Origin: Candidatus Omnitrophota bacterium | GTDB lineage: Bacteria; Omnitrophota; Gorgyraeia; JABMRG01 | Length of the DNA: 64,000 nucleotides | Assembly (NCBI GenBank): GCA_030593065.1 | Contig: JAUVHV010000004.1 | Location: 1-64,000 of the forward strand | Direction of reading: 5' to 3' | The notes under the pieces: model-generated | Told to the model about the DNA's origin: nothing | The model's database searches: none | What the model saw: only the letters and a program-made list of their open reading frames with translations | Shown: positions 24,555 to 34,124 of the stretch, piece after piece | Layout of the letters: each line of letters opens with the position of its first letter | Numbering within the stretch: the first letter of the stretch is position 1 | Translations under genes and position numbers: made by a program

Positions 24555-24593
24555 ACCGAGGTATGAATCTTATAGCTTAAAATAGGAGAATAG

Positions 24594-25850
24594 ATGAAGT
24601 ACGATATAAAGGATCTAAAGCTTGCTAAAAAAGGAAGCTTGAAAATAGAATGGGCAGGTAAGGATATGCCAGTCCTTAAGATTATAAGAGAAAGATTTAA
24701 AAAAGAGAAGCCATTACAGGGCATAAAGCTTGCTTGCTGCCTGCATGTGACTAGTGAAACTGCAAACCTTATACTTGCGTTAAAAGATGGCGGTGCTGAA
24801 ACTGTGCTTTGCGCTTCAAACCCTTTGTCAACCCAGGATGATGTCGCGGCATCATTGGTCAAGGATTTCGGAATAGGTGTATTTGCGATTAGGGGAGAAA
24901 ATAATAAAACATATTACAAACACGCAAACGCGGCATTGGATATAAAGCCGAACATAACAATGGATGATGGCGCGGATTTGGTCTCTGCTGTGCATAAAGA
25001 GAGAAAAGATCTCGCAAAGCATATATTGGCAGGAACTGAAGAGACTACGACAGGTGTAATACGTTTAAGAGCGCTTGAGAATAAGGGGCTTTTGAAATTT
25101 CCAGTTATTGCGGTAAATGACGCCAAGACAAAGCATTTTTTTGATAATCGTTATGGAACAGGCCAATCTACAATAGATGGTATATTGCGAGCCACAAATA
25201 AGCTTTTAGCTGGTTCGATTTTTGTAGTGTGTGGTTATGGCTGGTGCGGCAGAGGCCTGGCAATGCGCGCACGCGGTGCAGGCGCGAATGTTATTGTAAC
25301 TGAGATAGACTCTCTATGCGCGCTTGAGGCGACAATGGATGGTTTTCGGGTAATGCCGATTAAGCAGGCAGCAAAGATAGGAGATGTTTTTGTTACTTTA
25401 ACAGGCAATACGGATGTTATAGCAAAGGATCATTTTAGATTAATGAAAGAAGGCGCTATTGTTGCAAATTCCGGGCATTTTAATGTAGAGATAAATATTC
25501 CAGAGTTGAAGAGTTTAAGCAAAAATATAAGGAAGATAAGAAGCTCTGTAGAAGAGTTTACGTTAAAAAATGGCAAGAAGATATACCTTTTAGGAGAGGG
25601 TAGGCTTATAAATTTAGCCAGCGCGGAGGGGCATCCTGCCAGTGTAATGGATATGAGCTTTGCAAATCAAGCGCTTTCGGCAGAATATGTAGTCAAAAAA
25701 TCTCATAAGCTAAAGAAGCGAGTATATGCTGTGCCACAAGATATAGACGAAAACATAGCGCTTTTAAAACTTCGTTCTATGGGTATAAAGATAGATAAAC
25801 TTACGCCAAAACAGAAGAAGTACCTTAGCAGCTGGGAGTTAGGCACTTAG
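24594..25850 (+). CDS. ahcY: Adenosylhomocysteinase (S-adenosylhomocysteine hydrolase)
   Basis: 418 residues, typical of the shorter bacterial form. Splits S-adenosylhomocysteine to adenosine and homocysteine using bound NAD. Visible: [16 protein letters not shown], the substrate segment [12 protein letters not shown], the NAD motif [15 protein letters not shown] (about 213-227), NSGHFNVEI, and the C-terminal [15 protein letters not shown] and [17 protein letters not shown] with the Lys-x4-Tyr tail. AGGAGAA precedes the ATG. It completes the methyl cycle with metK. Confidence 0.97.
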   Translation: MKYDIKDLKLAKKGSLKIEWAGKDMPVLKIIRERFKKEKPLQGIKLACCLHVTSETANLILALKDGGAETVLCASNPLSTQDDVAASLVKDFGIGVFAIRGENNKTYYKHANAALDIKPNITMDDGADLVSAVHKERKDLAKHILAGTEETTTGVIRLRALENKGLLKFPVIAVNDAKTKHFFDNRYGTGQSTIDGILRATNKLLAGSIFVVCGYGWCGRGLAMRARGAGANVIVTEIDSLCALEATMDGFRVMPIKQAAKIGDVFVTLTGNTDVIAKDHFRLMKEGAIVANSGHFNVEINIPELKSLSKNIRKIRSSVEEFTLKNGKKIYLLGEGRLINLASAEGHPASVMDMSFANQALSAEYVVKKSHKLKKRVYAVPQDIDENIALLKLRSMGIKIDKLTPKQKKYLSSWELGT

Positions 25851-25851
25851 T

Positions 25852-25891
25852 TTGGCGTTGGGTATTCGGTGCTTAGTGAGTAAGCGCCAAA
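25852..25891. repeat. Intergenic hairpin/repeat between ahcY and the first pilT gene
   Basis: TTGGCG at 25852 pairs with CGCCAA ending at 25891. The intervening GTTGGGTATTCGGTGCTTAG resembles 18598-18620 (GGTGTTCGGTATTTTGTG) near tRNA-Leu. It is a degenerate intergenic repeat; no function is assigned. Confidence 0.35.
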
Positions 25892-25906
25892 AACTTGGGA
25901 ATCTAT

Positions 25907-26995
25907 ATGAAGATAGATGATTATTTAAAACAGATGCTTAAGAAGGGAGCTTCTGACCTTTATTTTAAGGTAGCAAGCCCGCCTTGCTTCAGAATAAATG
26001 ATAAGTTAATCTCTCCTGAAAGCAAAAAGATTGAACCTATTGAATTAGATCGCATACTAGACTCTATCCTGACTGATGATCAGAAGAACCGTTTTTTATC
26101 AACAAAAGAACTTGACGCGGCATACAGTATACCTGGATTAGGAAGGTTTCGTTTCAATGTTTACCTGCAGCGCGGTACCAAGGCAATAATTTTTCGTTCA
26201 ATAAAGATTGATGTACCTTCTTTTAATGATTTAAATCTTCCTGTTGGTGTCATGGAAAGCCTTTCCTCGCAGCGCAGGGGGCTTATCCTCATTACAGGCC
26301 ATGCTGGAAGCGGTAAATCCACAACAATAGCGTCAATGATAGATTATATAAACAATAACTTCCAAAGGCATATCATAACTATTGAGGATCCTATCGAGTT
26401 TGTCCATTCTGATAAAAAGTCTATAATTTCGCAAAGAGAGATAGGCGCTGATACGTTGGATTTTTCCAGTGCTTTACGGCACGTTATACGACAAAGCCCC
26501 GATGTTATAGTAATTGGCGAGATGCGTGACGCGATGACCATGCAGACAGCGATAATGGCTGCTGAGACAGGCCACCTGGTATTTAGTACGCTGCATACTG
26601 TTGATGCTACACAGACAGTGGAGAGAATTGTAAACTTTTTTTCACCACAGGCATACAATCAGATAAAGTTACAGTTGTCCCAGCTTTTGAAAGGTGTACT
26701 CTCTATGAGACTGATTCCAAGATCTGATAAGCCAGGCAGGGTACCTGCTTGTGAGATTATGTTAGCTACGCCCACAGTAAAAAAATATATATTGGAAGGA
26801 AAGAGTAACCAGCTTTTGTCTGTGATAGAAAAGGGCAAGCTCTTTGGCATGCAGTCATTTAATCAAGCTCTTGTAGGGTGGCTCAATAAATCTATCATAA
26901 GTAAAGAATCAGCGCTGAATTATGCTTCTAATCCTGATGAATTGGCTCTTAAACTGAAGGATATTTTATCCGGGAATGACAATTATTTTTCGTAA
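25907..26995 (+). CDS. PilT/PilU-type ATPase, first copy
   Basis: About 362 residues from the ATG at 25907; a TTG at 25895 would add four residues. Hexameric secretion/retraction ATPase of the type IV pilus family. Visible: Walker A GHAGSGKS (131-138, Lys137), the Asp box TIEDPIEF, Walker B VIVIGEMRD, and the His box GHLVFSTLHTVDATQTVERI. It is followed 20 bases later by a second PilT-like ATPase, reminiscent of the PilT/PilU pair. No pilin or assembly genes are in the window. It would work at the cytoplasmic face of the pilus base. Confidence 0.88.
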   Translation: MKIDDYLKQMLKKGASDLYFKVASPPCFRINDKLISPESKKIEPIELDRILDSILTDDQKNRFLSTKELDAAYSIPGLGRFRFNVYLQRGTKAIIFRSIKIDVPSFNDLNLPVGVMESLSSQRRGLILITGHAGSGKSTTIASMIDYINNNFQRHIITIEDPIEFVHSDKKSIISQREIGADTLDFSSALRHVIRQSPDVIVIGEMRDAMTMQTAIMAAETGHLVFSTLHTVDATQTVERIVNFFSPQAYNQIKLQLSQLLKGVLSMRLIPRSDKPGRVPACEIMLATPTVKKYILEGKSNQLLSVIEKGKLFGMQSFNQALVGWLNKSIISKESALNYASNPDELALKLKDILSGNDNYFS

Positions 26996-27015
26996 TTAAA
27001 TAAGGAGTTACGCAA

Positions 27016-28071
27016 ATGGCAAATGTAGATATAAAAGAATTACTGCAGTATGCTGTGGATAAGGATGCGTCAGATCTGCATCTTACAGAAGGATTACCGC
27101 CTACCCTGAGAATTGATGGCCTATTGCAGCATACAACTTATCCTGTCTTGACGCGGGATGATAGCAAGAAGGCGATCTATAGCATATTGAATGATGAGCA
27201 GAAAATAAGATTTGAAACAGAGCTTGAGTTAGATATGTCTCTGTATATTCCGGACATTTCACGTTTTAGGGTAAATGTACATATACAGAGGGGCAGCGTA
27301 GAAGCCGCGTTTCGTATTATACCGTCAAAGATAAAGACAATAAAAGATCTTGGATTGCCGCCTATTGTAGCAGACCTTGCAAGAAGGCCAAATGGCCTGG
27401 TATTGGCAACAGGGCCTACCGGAATGGGAAAGAGCACTACACTTGCCGCAATGGTCGATATTATAAACAGCGAAAGACGGGATCTGATTATAAGTGTTGA
27501 AGACCCGATAGAGTATGTCCATAAAAATAAAGGGAGCATTATCAAGCAGAGAGAAGTAGGCAGCGATACCAAGAGTTTTGCAAGCGCGCTGAAGCATGCT
27601 CTGCGCCAGGATCCTAATGTCATTCTTGTCGGAGAAATGAGAGATTTAGAGACTATATCTACGGTAATTACAGCCGCGGAAACAGGCCATTTAGTCTTGA
27701 GTACGCTTCACACACCTGATGCGCCTCAGACAATAGACCGCCTTATAGATATATTTCCACCTTATCAGCAGAAACAGATTATGATACAGCTTGCCGGTTG
27801 CTTGCAGGGGGTTATATGCCAACAACTGCTTCCAAAAAAAGATGGCAATGGACGCGTTGTAGCTTGTGAAATTATGACAGGAACTTCGGCTGTACGAAGC
27901 CTAATAAGAGAGCAGAAGACAGAACAGCTTGCTACTGTTATTCAGACAAGCGCGAAGCATGGAATGATAACAATGGATAAGACATTGAAAAAGCTCTATG
28001 ATGAAGGCCTGATAACAGAGGATGTTGCGCAATTTAGGGCGAAAAACAAAGGGGAATTCAATAATCTATGA
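27016..28071 (+). CDS. pilT: Twitching motility ATPase PilT, second copy
   Basis: 351 residues. Walker A GPTGMGKS (133-140, Lys139), Asp box SVEDPIEYV, Walker B VILVGEMRDLETI, His box GHLVLSTLHTPDAPQTIDRLID, and a C-terminal SLIREQKTEQLATVIQT retraction-type motif. It matches PilT proper more closely than its upstream neighbour. It powers depolymerisation of type IV pili. Its stop overlaps the pfkA start by 4 bases. Confidence 0.93.
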   Translation: MANVDIKELLQYAVDKDASDLHLTEGLPPTLRIDGLLQHTTYPVLTRDDSKKAIYSILNDEQKIRFETELELDMSLYIPDISRFRVNVHIQRGSVEAAFRIIPSKIKTIKDLGLPPIVADLARRPNGLVLATGPTGMGKSTTLAAMVDIINSERRDLIISVEDPIEYVHKNKGSIIKQREVGSDTKSFASALKHALRQDPNVILVGEMRDLETISTVITAAETGHLVLSTLHTPDAPQTIDRLIDIFPPYQQKQIMIQLAGCLQGVICQQLLPKKDGNGRVVACEIMTGTSAVRSLIREQKTEQLATVIQTSAKHGMITMDKTLKKLYDEGLITEDVAQFRAKNKGEFNNL

Positions 28072-29048
28072 GTTCCGCAAAAAAAATTAAGAGGATAGCG
28101 GTATTGACAAGCGGTGGAGACTGCGCCGGAATGAATACAGCTTTAAGGAGTGTTGTCAGGACAGCTATATATTATGGCATTAAACCTTTTGCTGTAATGT
28201 ATGGATATAAGGGGCTTATAGAAGATGATTTTGTAGAGTTTAACAGGCGCTCTGTAAGTAATATTATGAATAGGGGGGGTACGGTAATAAAGACTGCGCG
28301 ATCAGAGGAGTTTAAGAATAAAAAGGGCAGGTTAAAGGCTGTTGAGAATTTAAAGAAGCGTAAGATAGATGGTTTGATAGTTATAGGCGGAAATGGCTCA
28401 TTTAAAGGGGCCCATCTCTTATGCGCAGAATCAGATATCAGGTGTATCGGTGTACCCGGGACTATAGATAATGATATCAATGGAACAGATTATTGTATAG
28501 GCTCGATTACCGCGGTTGGTGTTGCGCTTGATGCCATAGATAAGATACGAGATACTGTTACAAGCCTCGAAAGGATATTCGTAGTTGAAGTAATGGGCAG
28601 AGAATGCGGTTATATAGCTATGAGGGTAGCGCTTGCCGGCGGAGCAGAGGAGGTGCTGTTACCTGAAGTTAAACCGGATTTTAAGAAAATCTGCCGGGAA
28701 ATAAGATCCGCGCACAAAAAAGGAAAAGTCAGCTGGATACTTGTAGTAGCTGAAGGAGCGGGGCATGGACACAAAGTAGCCCATGATATTGAAAAGATGA
28801 CAGGTTATGAAACTCGTGTTATAGTACTTGGCCATATTCAACGCGGTGGAGCGCCTAATGCCATAGACAGGATACTTGCTTCCCGCTTAGGTTCATCGGC
28901 AGTTACATCATTGATAAAAGGTGAGTCAGATAAGATGGTAGGTATTATAGCGAATAAGGCAATGTTAACAGACTTTTCAAAGGCATGCAAAAAGAAACAA
29001 GAGACCGATCAGAAACTTTATCGCCTTCTTAAGATCCTGGAAGCTTAG
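28068..29048 (+). CDS. pfkA: 6-phosphofructokinase
   Basis: 326 residues, the typical bacterial size. Phosphorylates fructose 6-phosphate in glycolysis. Visible: TSGGDCAGMNTALRSVVR at the N-terminus, the catalytic PGTIDNDINGTDYCIG with Thr-Ile-Asp, EVMGRECGYIAM, and HIQRGGAPNAIDR. The Gly in PGTIDND (rather than Lys) argues for ATP as donor. The usual GGDGS Mg/ATP loop reads GGNGS, with Asn109 in place of Asp. The ATGA overlap with pilT indicates cotranscription. Together with the aldolase at 34350 it supports an active Embden-Meyerhof pathway. Confidence 0.93.
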   Translation: MSSAKKIKRIAVLTSGGDCAGMNTALRSVVRTAIYYGIKPFAVMYGYKGLIEDDFVEFNRRSVSNIMNRGGTVIKTARSEEFKNKKGRLKAVENLKKRKIDGLIVIGGNGSFKGAHLLCAESDIRCIGVPGTIDNDINGTDYCIGSITAVGVALDAIDKIRDTVTSLERIFVVEVMGRECGYIAMRVALAGGAEEVLLPEVKPDFKKICREIRSAHKKGKVSWILVVAEGAGHGHKVAHDIEKMTGYETRVIVLGHIQRGGAPNAIDRILASRLGSSAVTSLIKGESDKMVGIIANKAMLTDFSKACKKKQETDQKLYRLLKILEA

Positions 29049-29075
29049 GGAAGGGCAATATTCAAAAAAACGGAT

Positions 29076-29131
29076 AAAATAAGGACAGTACTCTATTTTT
29101 TGCTAATAAAATAGAACGCTGTCCCTATTTT
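29076..29131. repeat. Imperfect palindromic element
   Basis: Outer arms AAAATAAGGACAG (29076-29088) and CTGTCCCTATTTT (29119-29131) pair with one mismatch. Inner CTATTTT and AAAATAG segments extend the structure with a bulge. The 56-bp unit looks like a REP/MITE-type repeat and may also act as a terminator for pfkA, since Ts follow the second arm. Only one copy occurs in the window. Confidence 0.6.
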
Positions 29132-29151
29132 TTAAAGGGGAAAATTATTAT

Positions 29152-31236
29152 ATGTTAGAACGCATGACAATACTTGTTTTGCAGCTCGGAGTTATAATAT
29201 TCGCCGCGCGTGCGGGTGGTATCTTATTTGAAAGGCTGCGTATGCCCGCTATTATAGGTGAAATAGCAGCTGGCATACTTATAGGCCCCTATCTGTTGGG
29301 CAGTGTTACCATTGCCTGGCTGGGGCACTCACTATTTCCTATGTATGGCAATTTTCCTGTTTCATTTGAATTATATGGTTTTACTACTGTAGCCTCTATT
29401 ATACTTCTGTTCTTAGTGGGCCTTGAAACAGATCTTGAGATGTTTGCAAAATATTCTGTTGCAGGATTTTTTGTAGGCGCGGGTGGTGTTATTGCGTCTT
29501 TTGTTCTAGGAGACATAACCGCGGTACTACTTTCAAAATATCTGTTTGGTGTCCAATATGGATTTTCACACCCTGTCTGCCTTTTTCTCGGTGTTATCTC
29601 TACTGCTACATCAGTGGGTATAACCGCGCGCATATTATCAGAAAAGAGGAAGATGCAGTCACCGGAAGGGGTAACAATCATTTCAGGAGCGGTTATAGAT
29701 GATATTCTGGGCGTTATTGCATTGGCAATAGTTATAGGTATAGCAAAAAGTGGCCATGTAGAATGGAGTAAGGTCGCGATTATGGGTGCAAAATCTATAT
29801 TTATCTGGCTTGCCTTTACCGCGGCAGGGTTATTTTTTGCCCGGCATATAAGTGGTTTTTTAAAAAAATATAAAGATACAACGACAATAACTATTATGGC
29901 GCTTGGGTTAGCATTGATATTAGCGGGTATATTTGAGAAGGCAGGCCTCGCTATGATTATAGGAGCCTATGTTATGGGGCTTTCTTTATCGAGAACAGAT
30001 CTGGATTACGTGATACAGGAAAAGCTTTCTTCGCTGCATAAGTTTTTTGTGCCGATATTTTTTTGTGTAATGGGCATGATGGTCAACCTCTCTACACTGG
30101 TGTCGCAGAATATACTTGTTTTTGGTATTGTCTATACAATAGTCAGTATTGCCGCTAAGATTATTGGCTGTGGTTTCCCGGCATTATTTTTAAATTTTAA
30201 TATGAGAGGTGCTTTGCGGATAGGCCTTGGCATGACACCACGCGGAGAGGTGACACTTCTTATGGCAAGCATAGGTTTATCAGCCGGAATATTGGGCCAG
30301 GAGACGCTCGGTGTCATAGTGATGATGACTGTAATAACCGCTTTGGTTACACCTGGCATGCTTGCGGCTTCGCTTAAATCAGAGGCACCTGTTACAAGAA
30401 AGGCAAAACCTAAAAAACAGGCCAGCAGAAATATTCGATTTGATATGCCTTCAGACGATACTACGGAACTGGTTCTTGGCAAGGTTGTTTCAGCTTTCAA
30501 TAATGAAGGTTTCTATGTGCATAGGCTTGATACGGGAGAGAGGGAGTCCAGATTATATCAGATAAGAAAAGACCAGGTGTTTATCGGTATGCGTGTCTCT
30601 TCCGTTCATATAGAGTTTGATTGTAAGGGTGAAGATGTTGTTTTTATAAACACTCTTGTTTATGAGGTACTCTGTGATCTGGAAAATACCATGAGGCAGC
30701 TTCAGATGCTTACAGATCGTTCTTCTATTGGTAAGAAGATTTTTGGCAAGCCGGGTGATAAGTTACAGAGCAGGAGAGATATCACAAAAAGGATAAATCC
30801 AGATGCGGTTGAAGCCAGGATCAAAGGGGCTTCTAAGCAAGAGATCATAGAAGAGATGGTCGGTATTATTATACGATCCGGACAGCTTGAAGACAGCAAG
30901 AAGGAGAGAGTTGTTGAGGATATTTTAGAACGTGAAAAAGTTATGTCGACAGGCATGCAATATGGAATAGCAATTCCTCACGCAAAGACTGACGCGGTAG
31001 GGAAAGTTGTATGTGCTATAGGGGTAAAGAGGGAGGGTATTGATTTCAAATCCTTAGATGGCTTACCATCTAAAATCTTTGTGATGATACTTTCTCCGAG
31101 AGGTATTACAGGCCCTCATATAAGATTTATGGCAGATATCAGTCAGTTGCTCATGGATGTCAAACGTAGAGAAAGATTGATTGAGGCAGGAAATAACCAG
31201 CAGCTTTATAAGATACTTATTGAGGCGAGCGCTTAA
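29152..31236 (+). CDS. Cation/proton antiporter fused to a PTS EIIA domain
   Basis: 694 residues. Residues about 1-400 form a CPA2/Kef-type antiporter of roughly 12 membrane segments, with GRRYGG-like entry (AARAGGILFERLRMPAIIGE), the core FLVGLETDLEMF, ISGAVIDDILGVIAL with paired Asp residues, and MTPRGEVTLLMASIGL. A linker (about 410-545) is soluble. Residues about 550-694 are an EIIA domain: phosphorylatable His610 in GIAIPHAKTDAV, then SLDGLPSKIF and GPHIRFMADISQLL. The fusion suggests that HPr-dependent phosphorylation controls ion exchange. AAAGGGG lies upstream. The gene's last 20 bases overlap the convergent lptG. Confidence 0.92.
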   Translation: MLERMTILVLQLGVIIFAARAGGILFERLRMPAIIGEIAAGILIGPYLLGSVTIAWLGHSLFPMYGNFPVSFELYGFTTVASIILLFLVGLETDLEMFAKYSVAGFFVGAGGVIASFVLGDITAVLLSKYLFGVQYGFSHPVCLFLGVISTATSVGITARILSEKRKMQSPEGVTIISGAVIDDILGVIALAIVIGIAKSGHVEWSKVAIMGAKSIFIWLAFTAAGLFFARHISGFLKKYKDTTTITIMALGLALILAGIFEKAGLAMIIGAYVMGLSLSRTDLDYVIQEKLSSLHKFFVPIFFCVMGMMVNLSTLVSQNILVFGIVYTIVSIAAKIIGCGFPALFLNFNMRGALRIGLGMTPRGEVTLLMASIGLSAGILGQETLGVIVMMTVITALVTPGMLAASLKSEAPVTRKAKPKKQASRNIRFDMPSDDTTELVLGKVVSAFNNEGFYVHRLDTGERESRLYQIRKDQVFIGMRVSSVHIEFDCKGEDVVFINTLVYEVLCDLENTMRQLQMLTDRSSIGKKIFGKPGDKLQSRRDITKRINPDAVEARIKGASKQEIIEEMVGIIIRSGQLEDSKKERVVEDILEREKVMSTGMQYGIAIPHAKTDAVGKVVCAIGVKREGIDFKSLDGLPSKIFVMILSPRGITGPHIRFMADISQLLMDVKRRERLIEAGNNQQLYKILIEASA

Positions 31237-32311
31237 TAAGTATAAGAGCTATTATAAAAAAGAGCATGTTTGAAATATGAGCGGCAACGATAGGCGGCAA
31301 CAATCCCCCCTTACCCATTGCAAGTACAAAGTATATCGAGCCGTAATAGAATAAGCCAATTGTAATACTTATACCTATTCCTGCCATTGCGCCCCCCCTG
31401 CTTGTAGTCAAGGCGAATGGTATTCCGATAAGCATTATTATTATAGATACAAAGGGGAGGGCGCTTTTAAAATAGAGCTCGGTTTTTAAGCTATTCAGCA
31501 CCTTCGGATTTTGGCCCGAAAGCCTCTTTATATAATTTTTTAGGTCTTTATAGCTCATATAACCTGTCTGCAGTTTATACTTTAGCAGGTCTTCGGGAGT
31601 CTCCGGAAACTTTAAGATCTTTTCCTTAAAGACTAATGGGTTACCGATGGTTTTTCCCAATACGTCAAACTTGTACACTATGCAGTCATAAAAAAGCCAT
31701 TTTCTATTTTCCCATATAGCCTCTGAAGCTAGTATTTTTCTCTGCAATCTACGTTGATTGTCGTGCTCAATGATTATTATTCCGGTCAATCTGTTTTTTT
31801 CGGGGTCGAATTCCTGTGCGTATATAAGCTGGTTTTTCTTGCCATATACAGTTAGATTTTTTATAATTTTGAGTTTTTTATGTGTGTCATAGGTCTTCTC
31901 CATGTATTCAGTTTTTATCCTTTTAGCGGTTATAATGCCATTTGGCACGGCATTTTCATTTACCAGAAAACTGATAAGGCTCAACATTATCGCGACGGCA
32001 AAAACCGGAAGAAGCAGTTGGCTTATGCTTATGCCGCATGCCTTTGCGGCGGTAAGCTCATTATTTTTGTTGAGGTTGCTGAGCATATAGACAATAGAAA
32101 GAAGGCTTGCTATGGGTACAGTCTGGACAAAGATAAGAGGCGTAAAAGAACTATAGTATTGAAACAGTATGCTGATAGGAACCTTATTGCGTAATATCTC
32201 ATCTAAGTGGCCAAAGATATCCATAATTATATAAAGAAATGTGAATAGGAACAGGCAATAGGCGAGAGGCATTAAGAATTTTTTTATAAGATAACGGTCA
32301 AGTATTTTCAT
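31217..32311 (-). CDS. lptG: LPS export permease LptG-like (YjgP/YjgQ family)
   Basis: 364 residues: an N-terminal amphipathic LDRYLIKKF start, three membrane segments in the first 130 residues, a periplasmic beta-jellyroll-like middle (about 140-265), and three C-terminal membrane segments (about 275-360). With LptF it forms the inner-membrane part of the LptB2FG exporter that extracts lipopolysaccharide. Assignment of F versus G rests on gene order and is uncertain. Its ATG overlaps the lptF stop by 4 bases, and its end overlaps the convergent antiporter gene. lptB is not in this window. Confidence 0.82.
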   Translation of the reverse strand: MKILDRYLIKKFLMPLAYCLFLFTFLYIIMDIFGHLDEILRNKVPISILFQYYSSFTPLIFVQTVPIASLLSIVYMLSNLNKNNELTAAKACGISISQLLLPVFAVAIMLSLISFLVNENAVPNGIITAKRIKTEYMEKTYDTHKKLKIIKNLTVYGKKNQLIYAQEFDPEKNRLTGIIIIEHDNQRRLQRKILASEAIWENRKWLFYDCIVYKFDVLGKTIGNPLVFKEKILKFPETPEDLLKYKLQTGYMSYKDLKNYIKRLSGQNPKVLNSLKTELYFKSALPFVSIIIMLIGIPFALTTSRGGAMAGIGISITIGLFYYGSIYFVLAMGKGGLLPPIVAAHISNMLFFIIALILIKRSPQ

Positions 32312-33423
32312 TGTTCTATGATTATAAATGTTAATATAACGCCAATCAAAAAATAGGCGGCATTAGCTATCCAGACCCCTATTATTGGTGGAACTATATC
32401 GCGTAATGATAATGCTATGCCGCCAAATAATAGAAGATAATAGATTAGGAGTATTATAAGGCTGATGGCAAAGCCTATTGCTTTTTCGCGTTTTTTGGTA
32501 TTTATAGCCAGGGGAAGCGCCACAAGTACAAAAACGAAACTTGAAAATGCCATAGCGATCTTTCTGTGTATTTCCGTAAGCCTTCTCCGAATCTCTTTTT
32601 TTATATGTTTTGATGTAACCCCCGTAGCTTTTAGGCTTGCGATATCTTCTTTTAATTCCTTGATTGTCATATCCTTTATTTTTTTTCTGAATTTACCCCT
32701 GGAAAGGCTTTTTTCCAGGTCAAGGGTCATGTCGTATGTTTTAAAAGTGAGTTTATAAAACATATTCGGATCTTCCGGATTGGGCTCATCCGCTGTGCCA
32801 TCTGTCAGTTTTAATGTTATGGCATTTCCATTGGGATGCGTTATAAGCCTGCCTTTTTTTGCTATAATAGTTCTGGTTGGCCCTTTTTCTCTAAGCTGAT
32901 AAATTAGTATGCCTTCAAGGGCATCGCCATCAATACTGTTTACGCGTACGATATAACCTTTAAAGCTTTTAATAAATGTACCAGGTTCCAGGTATGCGGC
33001 AGGATTTTTTAAGGCTGCGCCTTTTACAAGCTTGATAGATGCAAAATGAGACGCTGGAAGCACCCTGTCATTTAAATAGACAGATCCGAGGCTTATTATA
33101 AGCGCTATGATTAATACCGGAAGGCCGATCTTGTATAGGCTTATACCGTTTGCCTTCATCGCGGTTATTTCGTTATCTGAAGCAAGCCTGCTGAAACAGA
33201 GTACGGTAGCTGTTAGTATCGCCATGGGTATCGTATAGCTTAAGATGTAAGGTATGAGATAGAAAAAAAGTCTTATTATATCCTGTATATTTACACCCTT
33301 ATTTAATAAAAGGTCCGCAAGTTTAAGCATGTTACCTATTAGCAGGACAAAGGTAAAGACTCCTAATGAGGCCAGGAGAGGGCCGAGAATCTCTTTTATT
33401 ATATAATTTCTTAATATTTTCAT
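32308..33423 (-). CDS. lptF: LPS export permease LptF-like (YjgP/YjgQ family)
   Basis: 371 residues with the same architecture as the next gene: LRNYIIKEILGPLLASL start, membrane segments in about 15-125, a periplasmic domain (about 135-265), then three C-terminal membrane segments. DNEITAMKANGIS is the cytoplasmic coupling-helix region that contacts LptB. The pair implies an outer membrane with LPS, matching hldD and gmd in the window. It follows comF by 12 bases in the same minus-strand operon. Confidence 0.83.
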   Translation of the reverse strand: MKILRNYIIKEILGPLLASLGVFTFVLLIGNMLKLADLLLNKGVNIQDIIRLFFYLIPYILSYTIPMAILTATVLCFSRLASDNEITAMKANGISLYKIGLPVLIIALIISLGSVYLNDRVLPASHFASIKLVKGAALKNPAAYLEPGTFIKSFKGYIVRVNSIDGDALEGILIYQLREKGPTRTIIAKKGRLITHPNGNAITLKLTDGTADEPNPEDPNMFYKLTFKTYDMTLDLEKSLSRGKFRKKIKDMTIKELKEDIASLKATGVTSKHIKKEIRRRLTEIHRKIAMAFSSFVFVLVALPLAINTKKREKAIGFAISLIILLIYYLLLFGGIALSLRDIVPPIIGVWIANAAYFLIGVILTFIIIEQ

Positions 33424-33435
33424 TCTTATTTTTAA

Positions 33436-34116
33436 TTATACCCCTTTTGTCAGAGTAAGTACATATACTGAACCTGCACCGTATTTAGTCAATATCCTTG
33501 AACACTCATTTACTGTAGCGCCTGTAGTAAATACATCATCAACAAGAAGGACATTTTTGCCTTTGAATGGCGCTGTGTCTCCCGGGGCAAAGGCATTCTC
33601 TATATTTTTTAGTCTTTCTGTTTTTTTAAGATTTATCTGTTTTTTGGTGTGCTTAAGCTTTAGAATGGATTTTTTTGTATATTTCATATTAAGCTGCAGC
33701 GAAAGCCCTTTAGCCAATATATCAGATTGATTAAAACCCCTCTTCCTCTTATCTGATATATGCATAGGTACCCCAGTTACAATATCTATCTCTTTATATT
33801 GGATATAGTCAATAGCGAAAATATGCAAGAGGCCTATAAGCGTATTTTTAAGATATAGCTTTCTGTTGTATTTGAATTTATGCACAAGCTCTTTTACAAG
33901 CCCCTCATATTTGCAGCAGTGCCAAACTTGTTTGAAAAAGGAGTTTTTATCAGTTAAAGCATGAAGAGGGGGAAAACTCAGTTTGAGTTTTCTAAAACAG
34001 CCCTGGCAGAGGTAAACCTTACTGTTGTAGGGTAAATTTTTCCCGCAACCCTGACAAAAGATAGGGAAAACCAGATTTAATGCTGCTTGTGATATTCCAT
34101 AAGCAAGCTGCCTCAT
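33436..34116 (-). CDS. ComF-family phosphoribosyltransferase-like protein
   Basis: 226 residues from the ATG at 34116. An N-terminal zinc-ribbon-like CQGCGKN...CQGC pair (about 21-44) is followed by a type I phosphoribosyltransferase fold with DIVTGVPMHISDKRKRGFNQ and the PRPP loop VLLVDDVFTTGATVNEC (about 187-203). ComF proteins take part in DNA uptake in some bacteria, but many homologues have unknown roles. A longer frame to a TTG at 34137 is possible, but that codon lies inside the promoter, so I reject it. First gene of the comF-lptF-lptG unit. Confidence 0.85.
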   Translation of the reverse strand: MRQLAYGISQAALNLVFPIFCQGCGKNLPYNSKVYLCQGCFRKLKLSFPPLHALTDKNSFFKQVWHCCKYEGLVKELVHKFKYNRKLYLKNTLIGLLHIFAIDYIQYKEIDIVTGVPMHISDKRKRGFNQSDILAKGLSLQLNMKYTKKSILKLKHTKKQINLKKTERLKNIENAFAPGDTAPFKGKNVLLVDDVFTTGATVNECSRILTKYGAGSVYVLTLTKGV

Positions 34117-34124
34117 ATTCCGAT

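Noticed and set aside
28068-29048. PPi-dependent phosphofructokinase
   Set aside because: PPi enzymes have GGDDT and a Lys in PKTIDND; this protein has GGNGS and PGTIDND, so ATP is more likely despite the Asn.
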